Shown one piece after another: positions 51,315 to 59,174 of a stretch of 64,000 bases of DNA. The notes below the pieces were generated by a model. The model was not told the DNA's origin. It searched no databases and saw nothing but the letters and a program-made list of their open reading frames with translations. Position numbers and translations under genes: made by a program. Each line of letters begins with the position of its first letter. Within the stretch, counting starts at the first letter, position 1. This DNA comes from Sorangium aterium (GTDB taxonomy: Bacteria > Myxococcota_A > Polyangia > Polyangiales > Polyangiaceae): the NCBI RefSeq assembly GCF_028368935.1, contig NZ_JAQNDK010000001.1, positions 2,418,001 to 2,482,000 on the forward strand. Reading direction: 5' to 3'.

Positions 51315-51703
51315 GGCGCGAGGAGGAGCACTTTGACCTGGCTCGGGACGATCGATACGGCCGGGCAGTTCGTCGAGTTCGTGATCGTCATGCTGGTCAG
51401 TCGCGTGGCCGGGATGCCGCCGGCGAGCACGGTGAACGACGCCGTGACATGCCGCGACGGGCCCATCACCATGCCCGAGGCGACCCCGAGGGCGACGCCG
51501 GGATTGTCGCCGTTCGTGAGCGGCACGGTGGTCGCCAGGTTGTGCGCCGGCGTGCACATGAACAGCACGTTGTACGCGGCCGGGATGCCCATCGGCTGCA
51601 TCGCGATGTTCGGGTACGGGACCGGGGTCGGGGCCGGCATCGGCGTGAGACACACGTCGGGTGCGCCGAGAGACATGCCCATCATCTGCGTGTTCGCGAA
51701 CAT
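51311..51703 (-). CDS. PAAR-like protein (DUF4150)
   Basis: 130 residues from ATG 51703. The N-terminus MFANTQMMGMSLGAPDVCLT and PMPAPTPVPYPNIAMQP are the signature of DUF4150 PAAR-like proteins, which cap the VgrG spike. The rest (AYNVLFMCTPAHNLATTVPL, ITNSTNCPAVSIVPSQVKVL) completes the small beta domain. There is no C-terminal toxin extension, so this copy is a plain spike tip. Confidence 0.88.
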   Translation of the reverse strand: MFANTQMMGMSLGAPDVCLTPMPAPTPVPYPNIAMQPMGIPAAYNVLFMCTPAHNLATTVPLTNGDNPGVALGVASGMVMGPSRHVTASFTVLAGGIPATRLTSMTITNSTNCPAVSIVPSQVKVLLLAP

Positions 51704-51712
51704 CTCGCCCCC

Positions 51713-52357
51713 TCAACCAAGGTGGATCTGGGAACCGTCGATCTTGGTCAGCCCGCCGCTGTTCACGAGCGTCGTCTCCGCCTTCACGTGGAACGCGGCC
51801 CGCGCCTCGAGCTCCAGGTACTCGGCGCGCACCGTCTCGGAGCGCGCGATGAAGCGATAGGCCCGGTCGAGCCGCTGGACGAGGCGCTCGGCCACCGTCT
51901 CCACCGACTGCGCCACGGTCTTGATGCGGTCGACCTTCGCCGTGAGGCTGTCGCCGAGGAGGCTCAGGACCCCGACCACCGCGTCGGCGCGCGCCGCCGA
52001 GAGGCGCGCAGATCCCGCGGCGATCGTGGCCTCGGCGGGCGTGATCAGCTCGACCCCATCGCGCCCGCTCACCGAGACCCTGCCCGACGCGGCGGCGATC
52101 TCCAGGTCGCCCTCGGCCGAGAGCCGCGCCGGCGCCGCGTCGTCGCGCTCGAGCACCGCGAGCACGTGCGAGCCGCGCTCGTGGTGCGCGACGAGCACCT
52201 CGTCGCCGAGGGCGGGATCGAGCAGACAGCTGGCGGCCCGCCGCGCCTCCAGCTCGCCCGAGCTCGACCTGACACGCAGGCTGCGACCCGAGACGCCCAC
52301 CACGATCGCGACCTCCTGCGCAGGCCACGCCAGCTTCCTTGCCAGATTGTCTCTCAT
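51713..52357 (-). CDS. DUF3540 family protein (T6SS accessory)
   Basis: 214 residues from ATG 52357. N-terminal beta-rich half (VAIVVGVSGRSLRVRSSSGE, GDEVLVAHHERGSHVLAVLE), then a repetitive beta stretch (LSAEGDLEIAAASGRVSVSG) and a helical/beta C-terminus ending KAETTLVNSGGLTKIDGSQI. These match DUF3540 proteins found next to DUF4150 and DUF2169 genes in T6SS spike clusters. The predicted beta-helix could stack with VgrG or PAAR. The spacing to its neighbours is 9 and 19 bp. Confidence 0.85.
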   Translation of the reverse strand: MRDNLARKLAWPAQEVAIVVGVSGRSLRVRSSSGELEARRAASCLLDPALGDEVLVAHHERGSHVLAVLERDDAAPARLSAEGDLEIAAASGRVSVSGRDGVELITPAEATIAAGSARLSAARADAVVGVLSLLGDSLTAKVDRIKTVAQSVETVAERLVQRLDRAYRFIARSETVRAEYLELEARAAFHVKAETTLVNSGGLTKIDGSQIHLG

Positions 52358-52376
52358 CGGTACCTCCGTGCCGAGC

Positions 52377-53426
52377 TCATCGGCCCTCCGCGCGCCGCTC
52401 CGCGTTGCTGAGCTCCTCGTCGTCGCCGAGCGCCGCGGATCGGTTCGTGAATCGTGTGTCCTGCTCGCGCGTCCGGTGGAACCGCGCGCGGAACAGCGTG
52501 CAGTGCGAGAAGTCGGCGCCCGCGAGGTCCGCGTACGAGAAATCGGCGTACGTCAGGTCGGCGCCGGCGAACGTCGCGCGGGCGCAGCTCGCGTGCTTGA
52601 AGATGGCCTGCTGCGCGCTCGCGCCCGCGAGGCTCGCGCCCTCGAGCCGCGCCTTCACGAAGAGCGCCTGGTCGAGCTTCGCCTTCCTGAGCGTCGCGTC
52701 CGACAGGCAGGCCTCCGCGAAGAGGGCCCGCTCGAGGCTCGCCTCGTCGAGGCGCGCGCCCGCGAGGGAAGCCCCCTTGAAATTCGTCTGCACCATCCGC
52801 GCGCCCCGGAGGTCGCAGCCGCTGAGATCGACCTCCATGAGCTGCGCGAGCGTGAGATCCATCCCCGAGAGATCCTGGCCGGCGAGCTTGCCCCCGATCA
52901 GCATCGCCTTCTCGAGGCGCGCGCCGCGCAGGCGCGCCGTCGACAGGTCCGCCTTGAGGAGCACGGTCTGCACGAGGTTCGCGCCCTCGAAGCTCACCCG
53001 CGGGGCGTCGGCGTCGACGAGCGCGGCGCGGTCGAGGTTCGCCGCCTTCAGGCTCGCCTCCTCCAGACGCGGCTTGATCAGGCTCGCGATGGTCAGGTCG
53101 GCGCCGTCGAGCGTAGACCGCGACAGATCGCACTCGACGAGGCTGGCGGCGACCAGATCGGCCTCACGCAGGTCGGCCGCGAGGAACGTGCACCGGTCCC
53201 ACGTGCCGTGGCGGAGGCGCGCCCCCGCGAGCTGCGCCCCCTCGAACCGGCAATCCGAGAAGATGGCCTCGTGGAGCTGCGCGCCCGTGAGGTCGGCGCC
53301 CCGGAACGACACGCGCTCGAAGACGGCTCCGGAGAGATCCGCGCCGCGGAGGTCCATGCCCGCGAGATCCTCGTCGACTACCGGATCCGCGCTCGCGACG
53401 CGGGCGAGGAGATCGTCCTTGGTCAT
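52377..53426 (-). CDS. Pentapeptide-repeat protein
   Basis: 349 residues from ATG 53426, overlapping the upstream stop (ATGA). After a short N-terminus (MTKDDLLARVASADPVVDED) almost the whole protein is A(D/N)Lxx pentapeptides: LAGMDLRGADLSGAVFERVS, and so on to FAGADLTYADFSYADLAGAD. It would form a right-handed quadrilateral beta-helix some 60 repeats long, a stiff rod. In this operon it is likely a structural piece of the secreted assembly rather than a gyrase-protection protein. Confidence 0.9.
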   Translation of the reverse strand: MTKDDLLARVASADPVVDEDLAGMDLRGADLSGAVFERVSFRGADLTGAQLHEAIFSDCRFEGAQLAGARLRHGTWDRCTFLAADLREADLVAASLVECDLSRSTLDGADLTIASLIKPRLEEASLKAANLDRAALVDADAPRVSFEGANLVQTVLLKADLSTARLRGARLEKAMLIGGKLAGQDLSGMDLTLAQLMEVDLSGCDLRGARMVQTNFKGASLAGARLDEASLERALFAEACLSDATLRKAKLDQALFVKARLEGASLAGASAQQAIFKHASCARATFAGADLTYADFSYADLAGADFSHCTLFRARFHRTREQDTRFTNRSAALGDDEELSNAERRAEGR

Positions 53427-56065
53427 CGCTTTCGCCTCGGGAACAAGGTCCGGACGACGTGGGCGTCCTTGAAGCTCGTGCGCGCGTCGCCCTCGGTGCC
53501 CATCAGGTTCGCGCGGAACAGGTTCGCCCGGAGGAACGACGCGCCGTGGACCTTCGCGCCTTGCAGCATCGCCTCCATCAGGTTCGCGTCCGACAGCTCG
53601 GCGTCGCCGAGATCCGCGCGCATCAGCCGCGCCCCTTGCAGGCTCGCGCCCGCAAGGCGGGCCTCCTGCAAGTCCGACTCGCTGAGGTCGCAGCCGTCGG
53701 CCCGCACGCGCGCGAGCCCGGCGCCCTTCAGCGAGGCGCCGCGCATCGTCGCGAGGGCGAGCTCCGCGCCCGAGAAATCGGCCCCGCCGAGCTGGCACGC
53801 GAGCACGAGGCGCAGGTTGTTCGCGCGGGCGGCTCGGAAGCAAGCGCCCTCGGCGGCCGTCTCGACGAGCGCCGCGCCCTCGATCACGGCCTCCGCGAGG
53901 CTCGCGCCGGCCATGCGGCACCGGAAAAACGTGGCTTTCCGAAGACTTGCGCGATCCAGCCGCGCCCCCTCGAGGTCGCACTCGTAGAAGAGGACCTCGT
54001 CCGCGAGCGCGCCCGCGAGGTCGCAGCGCGCGAGGCGCGCCTCGAACAGGTCGGCGCCGCGGAGGTCGGCGCCGGCGAAGCGCGCGCCCTCGAGCTCGCC
54101 GCGCTGCAGGATCGCCTTGGCGAGGCGCGCGCCGCCGAGGTCGGCCCCGCGCGCCTCGACCTCGCCGAGGTTCGCGCCCTCGAGGCGGACGCCCTCGAGG
54201 CGGGCGCCCTCGAGGCGAGCCCGCACCAGCACGGCGCCCGACAGATCCGCGCCGGCGAGCGCGCAGTCGCGCAGGTCCGCGCGCTCGAGGAGCGCCTCCC
54301 GCAGGACGGCCCCGGACAGGTCGAGCCCGCGGAGGTCGGCGCCGGTGAGGTCCCAGCCGGTCATCGGGCTCCCCGACGCGACCGCCGCCTCCACGCGCCC
54401 GCGGAGATCGCGCTGGGCGGCGTCGTCCAGGATCGCCGCGGGCGCCATGTGGTGCGCGGCCTGCCTGTAGGCGAGGATCTGCGCCTCCTCGAGCTTGCGC
54501 AGCCTCGCGAGGAACGCCGGATCCTCGAGCTGGGCATCGAGCTCGTCCATCGGGGCGCCGAGGTCGCGGCCGATCTGGGCGGTCTCTCGCATGCGGGCGA
54601 GGTGCTCGTCCGCGCGAAACCTGGGCGGCCCGCCTGCCTCGCGCTTCGATTTCTCGATCACCTCGTCGATGTCGATGCCGTGCTCGGCAAGGTTCTGGCG
54701 CGCCTGATCGAGGGCCTCGGCCTGCTTGACCTTGGCCTCGGCCTCGAGGCGGGCGGCCTCCGCCTCGACCCGCTCCATGTACTCGGGCAGCTCGTCGAGC
54801 TTCGGCGGCGCCTCCGGCGGCGGCAGCTCGCGCGGGATGCCCTTCTCGTCCGGATCGAGCCCGAGCACCCGCACGGACATGCGGGCGTTGTCGAGCTCCC
54901 GCTGCGCCCGCTCGCGCGACCGCCGCTCCAGCACGCCCTCGCGGCGCAGGAGCTCGTCCATGTCGCTGATCTTCTCGTCCGGCAGCGCGGGGGCGTCGGG
55001 GTCGGGGTCCGGGAGCAGATCGCGATCGCGCAGGGCGACGAGGTGCCCCTTCTTCTTGTCGAGGCGCTGCGCCAGGACGGCGTCGTAGTGCTCCTTCGGC
55101 CGGGGGGCGCCGCGGCGCTCGAGCGCGGCGAGCAGGCACTTCACGTCGCGGGCGTCGTCCTCCTCGACGCGCGCGACGCCCCGGAAGATCGCGATCATGC
55201 GGCGGATGTTGGGCAGGAGCACGAGCGTCTCGAGCCTCGTCCCGATCTCCTCGAGCGCGTCCTCGCGCGAGGTCCGGGTCACGAAGCAACGCGCGACGAG
55301 CTCGGTCACGCGGCCCGTCAGCGTGGCCTGCTCGGGGTGGAGCTGCTCGAGCGCGATCGGCTCGCCGCCCTGGAAGAAGCCGGGCAGGCGTTGATCGGGC
55401 GGCGCCACCATGAAGTACTCCGGGTCGAGATCGCGGGCGAAGCCCGGGAAGTCGTTCTCGAGCCACGCCGCGTCGTACGTCCCGAGCTTCGCGTGGCGCT
55501 CGGGCCAGGTGGGGTCGAGGGGCCCGAACGCCATGGGAGGCGGCCGATCGCCCGGCGAGGTGATGAGGTGCTTCGGGTGCTCGAGCTGCGGGAGCGGGTG
55601 GTAGCTCTTCCCGTCCTCCTCGGCCGGGGCAAACCCCGTCCCGATCGGGTTCGGGGCGAAGCCTGGCCCGCCGAAGGCCCTGTCCCAGCCGAGGGCGAGC
55701 TCGGTCAGGGGCTCGGGCTCGCTCGGCACGCCGCGCTCCCAGCGGCGCTTGCCGACGACGTACACGGCCTTGTCGATCGGGCCGACCTGGACGCGGGCCC
55801 GGAACGCCGGGCGCGGGGTGCCGCCCGCCGCGAAGGCCTTGCCGAAGGCGAGGACCTCGCCCCGCGGCTTCGGCAGCCCCTCGTCGAGCGCGACGTCCTT
55901 GCCGAGCTGCTTCGGGATCTCCTGCCACATCGCGATCTCCGGGAGCGGGAGCTCCGGAGCGTCGAGCGGGAGGTACGCCGTGAGGCCGAGCGCGAGGAAG
56001 CGCTGCTGCTGCAGCTCGAACACGCGCTGCAGGACGGAGACACGTTGGGGTTTGATGACGCGCAT
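53423..56065 (-). CDS. DUF2169 plus pentapeptide-repeat fusion protein (880 aa)
   Basis: 880 residues from ATG 56065. DUF2169 region about 1-330, beginning MRVIKPQRVSVLQRVFELQQ, with VQVGPIDKAVYVVGKRRW and LALGWDRAFGGPGFAPNPIG. The middle (about 330-560) is charged and helical (coiled-coil-like, LARMRETAQIGRDLGAPMDE). Pentapeptide repeats run from about 565 to 860 (LTGADLRGLDLSGAVLREAL and onward). DUF2169 proteins are T6SS-cluster adaptors linked to effector loading on VgrG. This is the longer of two such fusions in the operon. Confidence 0.9.
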   Translation of the reverse strand: MRVIKPQRVSVLQRVFELQQQRFLALGLTAYLPLDAPELPLPEIAMWQEIPKQLGKDVALDEGLPKPRGEVLAFGKAFAAGGTPRPAFRARVQVGPIDKAVYVVGKRRWERGVPSEPEPLTELALGWDRAFGGPGFAPNPIGTGFAPAEEDGKSYHPLPQLEHPKHLITSPGDRPPPMAFGPLDPTWPERHAKLGTYDAAWLENDFPGFARDLDPEYFMVAPPDQRLPGFFQGGEPIALEQLHPEQATLTGRVTELVARCFVTRTSREDALEEIGTRLETLVLLPNIRRMIAIFRGVARVEEDDARDVKCLLAALERRGAPRPKEHYDAVLAQRLDKKKGHLVALRDRDLLPDPDPDAPALPDEKISDMDELLRREGVLERRSRERAQRELDNARMSVRVLGLDPDEKGIPRELPPPEAPPKLDELPEYMERVEAEAARLEAEAKVKQAEALDQARQNLAEHGIDIDEVIEKSKREAGGPPRFRADEHLARMRETAQIGRDLGAPMDELDAQLEDPAFLARLRKLEEAQILAYRQAAHHMAPAAILDDAAQRDLRGRVEAAVASGSPMTGWDLTGADLRGLDLSGAVLREALLERADLRDCALAGADLSGAVLVRARLEGARLEGVRLEGANLGEVEARGADLGGARLAKAILQRGELEGARFAGADLRGADLFEARLARCDLAGALADEVLFYECDLEGARLDRASLRKATFFRCRMAGASLAEAVIEGAALVETAAEGACFRAARANNLRLVLACQLGGADFSGAELALATMRGASLKGAGLARVRADGCDLSESDLQEARLAGASLQGARLMRADLGDAELSDANLMEAMLQGAKVHGASFLRANLFRANLMGTEGDARTSFKDAHVVRTLFPRRKR

Positions 56066-56099
56066 AGGGGATGGGGGGTCGCTTAAGCCGGACGGGCGC

Positions 56100-56564
56100 T
56101 CAGTTGGCGCGAGTAGCGCTATTGGCGCTATTGACGCGATTGTCCCTCGCCCCGCGCGCGATGTACGAGCGAGACAGATTGGCCCAGCTCACGTCAGGAT
56201 AAACGAGCTCGGGGTCGTCACCATCGATCTTGACGGCGACGCGCTTTCCCGGCTCCGCCATCGACAGCGAGCTGATGTTCAGCTCCCACTCCGTCCTCGC
56301 GAGGTACACGGCCCCGCCGGGCGGCTGCACCTCCAGCCGGAGCTCGACGAAGGCCATGGCGCCGTCTTCGAAGGTTCCGAGGGTCCGGCTCGACACCACC
56401 GTGGCCTGAGCGAGGCTCGCGCGAGCCGCTCTCGCGGCGAACTGGGTCATCCGCTCTTGCCCTGCGCGGATGCCGGCTTCTTCCCTGCGGAAGACGAAGA
56501 AGAGGATAGCCGCGAGGACGAGGAGCGGCACGAGGATGGCAGAGAGGACGATGATCGTACCCAT
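56100..56564 (-). CDS. Membrane-anchored protein in the T6SS operon
   Basis: 154 residues from ATG 56564 (GTG 56594 possible). One transmembrane helix at the very N-terminus (IIVLSAILVPLLVLAAILFF), then a helix (RREEAGIRAGQERMTQFAAR) and a beta-rich domain (VELRLEVQPPGGAVYLARTE, MAEPGKRVAVKIDGDDPELV). It ends in an odd Asn/Ala/Ser-rich tail (NRVNSANSATRAN), matched in the DNA by repeated ATTGGCGC/ATTGACGC units. Possible roles are immunity protein or periplasmic accessory; neither is proven. Confidence 0.75.
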   Translation of the reverse strand: MGTIIVLSAILVPLLVLAAILFFVFRREEAGIRAGQERMTQFAARAARASLAQATVVSSRTLGTFEDGAMAFVELRLEVQPPGGAVYLARTEWELNISSLSMAEPGKRVAVKIDGDDPELVYPDVSWANLSRSYIARGARDNRVNSANSATRAN

Positions 56565-56672
56565 GTCGCTGCGCGATCTCCCCTTCGGGCTCACGGGCGC
56601 CGAGCCGCGGCCTGGCCGCGGGCGCCGGCGGTCGAGGCCGAGCTCCTGGACGAGATGACCTTGCTCGCTCTC

Positions 56673-59066
56673 TCAGCTGAGCACATGGACGCCGGAGAGG
56701 TGATAACGCAGCGCTGTCATCGCGAGCCGCGTCGGCAGCTGAGAGATCTTCGCCGCGCCCGACTGGATGGAGACAGGCTTCACCGTGACCTCGACGGCGC
56801 TGTTGATCGCGAGCGAGGCGCCCCATTTGAACGCCAGCGCCACGCCGCCCGTGATGTCGAGCTTGGCCGCGTAGGTCGCGGTGAGCGCGGCCGAGAGCTC
56901 CAGCGTCGCCTTCGCGCCGATGAAGGTGGAGACGCTGGCGCCGACGGCGTTGGTGTTCGAGAGGCCGAGGAACGTGTCGGACTTGATACCGGCCGTCACG
57001 TTGACGTTGTTCGAGACGAAGAGCTTCTTGAACGGACCGTAGGTCTTGAGCTCTTCGGCCCCCTTGATCTGCCCCATCAGGTTGCCGTCGACCGTCTGGA
57101 TCATGTTGGTCTTGACGCTGACCTCGCACTGGTCCTGCGTCTCGAGCGTCATCTTGCCCTTGCTCTTGACGGTCGTGGTCCCGGCCTTCGTGTCGACGAG
57201 GGTGTCCCCGGCCTCGACGTTGACCGTGTAATTGCCGGTCTTCACCGTCGTGGTGGTGTCTCCCTTCACCGTGGTGGTCATCACGCCCGCGTCGACGTCG
57301 GTGAAGAGGTTGCCGCTCAGGACGTGGAGCGCCGTGTCGCCCTTGACCTCGGTGTACGAGGTGTTGGCGTCGACGAAGAGCTCGTGGATCCCGGACTGCA
57401 CGTGGGTGATCCAGTTGTCCTTGATGGTGGCGACCCAGGAGCCTCCGCCGTTCAGGCCCACGGTCTGGTCGAAGTTCTTGCCCGCGTCGAGCAGCGTGTT
57501 GTCGTCCGTCTTCACGATGAGCTCGTGCTCGTCGTTCGGCGCGCCCATGCGAAGGTACGTGTTCGAGTAAGGCGTCGAGAGGGTGACGCGCTGCTGCCCT
57601 GTCTTGTCCTCGAGCTCGAGCCGGTTCCGCCCGCCGGTCTGGAGGACGTTCTTCGTGTGGTTGCCGCTCGTGACCGGGCTCGGCGTGAGCGCGTTCGGCA
57701 CCACGCCCGCGATCACCGGCCGGTCGGGGTCGCCGCCGAGGAAGCTGAGCACCACCTCCGTGCCCCTGCGGAGCGGGAAATGAAAGCCCTCGATACCGCC
57801 GCCGTGCGGCTGCATCATGCGCACGAACGTCGAGGCCTTCCCGCTCTTCAGGTTGCTCTCGTCGAACTTGAACTTCACGTTGTAGCGGCCGAGATCGTCG
57901 ATCTGGGCGTACTCGCTCTCGGCCGGGCCGTCGACGGTGCCGTTCTCGTATCCGTAGATGCGGGGCCAGGGCGTGCGGGACTCCGCGCGGAGCTGCGTCT
58001 TCGCGGGGATGGCGGTGATCTCGACGAAATAGGCCTCCTCGTGCGGCAGATCGAGCAGCTCGCGGTACCCGGTGGCCCCGGCCAGCTGGTTGCCGTGATG
58101 GTGCGCCTCGATGGTGAGGTGCTTCGCGTTGAACGCCGCGCGCGGGTGCTCTTCGAGCTCGAACGTGTAGCCGGGCCGGAGGTGCAGCCGCGTGCCCGTC
58201 CCCTGGTAAAGCACCTGCCGCGCGAGCAGCTCCTCGGCCCGGATCTTCGCGAGCCGCTCGCCCGCGGACGGCGTGAAGAAGCGCTCGCCGTACAGGCTCA
58301 CCTCGCCCGCGCCGTTCGGCGATACGCGCGCCGACCCGGCGACGCTCAGGTTGGGCCGCGCATAGTCGTAATCCTTGAGCTTGATCACCGCCGGCAAGGT
58401 CGTGTGCTGGCTGGTGAACGTGCGGAGCGACATCCCCGCGCTCACGTCGTAACCCAGTTGCGGGTGGTACCGGACAGGCTCGCCGATCGGGTCCTCCTCG
58501 TACGACTTCGTGTCGCAGAAGACGACCTTGTCGCCGTCGGGCGTGTGCTCGAAGAAGTAGAAGATGCCTTCGCGCTCCATCCACCGCGCCAGGAAGTCGA
58601 GATCGCTCTCCCGGTATTGGCAGATGTGCTCCTCGACCTCGTAGCTGCCGAGGCGCATCTCGTACTCATCGGGTCCGATGCCGTTCTCCTCGAGGACGGC
58701 CTTCATGACGTCGGGCAGCGACAGCCTGGTGAAGATGCGGCTGCGCTTGGAGAGGCCGAGCAGCCAGAGCTTCGGGACCAGCACCGCCCGGAGGAGCGAG
58801 CGCCCGTCCAGCTCGTGGAGCAGGCCCACGGTCGCGAGGACGCCGGCGAAGACGAAGGGCGGGACGTTGTCTCTGGGCCAGTCGAGCACGAGCGACGCCT
58901 TGGCGCCGACGGCATCGGGCAGGTCCAAGGACTCGGCGTCCTCGCCCTGGAGCAGGAGGAAGATCTCGATCTGATACGGGCGCGAGATGGCCTCGACGCC
59001 TCGAAAGCCGACGACGCGCGTGGAGCTGGGGAGCACGCCCGATGAGATCTTGATGAGGTCGTCCAT
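56673..59066 (-). CDS. vgrG: VgrG spike protein (TssI)
   Basis: 797 residues from ATG 59066. The gp27-like region is about 1-370 (IFLLLQGEDAESLDLPDAVG, CQYRESDLDFLARWMEREGI, FYFFEHTPDGDKVVFCD). The gp5 OB-fold follows (YGYENGTVDGPAESEYAQID, YNVKFKFDESNLKSG, FVRMMQPHGGGIEGFHFPLR). The needle region has repeating VKGDTTTTVKTGNYTVNV-type strands, as in gp5 beta-helices. The last ~100 residues (KATLELSAALTATYAAKLDI, GGVALAFKWGASLAINSAVE) are Ala-rich and may form an extra rod. No toxin motif is apparent at the C-terminus. No T6SS structural genes lie in the window. Confidence 0.95.
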   Translation of the reverse strand: MDDLIKISSGVLPSSTRVVGFRGVEAISRPYQIEIFLLLQGEDAESLDLPDAVGAKASLVLDWPRDNVPPFVFAGVLATVGLLHELDGRSLLRAVLVPKLWLLGLSKRSRIFTRLSLPDVMKAVLEENGIGPDEYEMRLGSYEVEEHICQYRESDLDFLARWMEREGIFYFFEHTPDGDKVVFCDTKSYEEDPIGEPVRYHPQLGYDVSAGMSLRTFTSQHTTLPAVIKLKDYDYARPNLSVAGSARVSPNGAGEVSLYGERFFTPSAGERLAKIRAEELLARQVLYQGTGTRLHLRPGYTFELEEHPRAAFNAKHLTIEAHHHGNQLAGATGYRELLDLPHEEAYFVEITAIPAKTQLRAESRTPWPRIYGYENGTVDGPAESEYAQIDDLGRYNVKFKFDESNLKSGKASTFVRMMQPHGGGIEGFHFPLRRGTEVVLSFLGGDPDRPVIAGVVPNALTPSPVTSGNHTKNVLQTGGRNRLELEDKTGQQRVTLSTPYSNTYLRMGAPNDEHELIVKTDDNTLLDAGKNFDQTVGLNGGGSWVATIKDNWITHVQSGIHELFVDANTSYTEVKGDTALHVLSGNLFTDVDAGVMTTTVKGDTTTTVKTGNYTVNVEAGDTLVDTKAGTTTVKSKGKMTLETQDQCEVSVKTNMIQTVDGNLMGQIKGAEELKTYGPFKKLFVSNNVNVTAGIKSDTFLGLSNTNAVGASVSTFIGAKATLELSAALTATYAAKLDITGGVALAFKWGASLAINSAVEVTVKPVSIQSGAAKISQLPTRLAMTALRYHLSGVHVLS

Positions 59067-59174
59067 GGCCTTCCCTGCGTTGTTCGAGGGCACACGCCCG
59101 ATGCCACCAGGTGAGTCGTCCGCCAGTCGTCCCGAGGAGCTCGCTGATAGAACTAGGCAGAATCCGTCAGGCGG

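Noticed and set aside
52377-55928. Antisense-like and off-frame long reading frames in the pentapeptide region
   Set aside because: The pentapeptide repeats keep all frames open; only the frames starting at 53426 and 56065 give A(D/N)LxX repeats.
59067-59174. Extra small gene between VgrG and the DUF2169 fusion
   Set aside because: 108 bp without a plausible start and frame; probably only leader sequence of vgrG.
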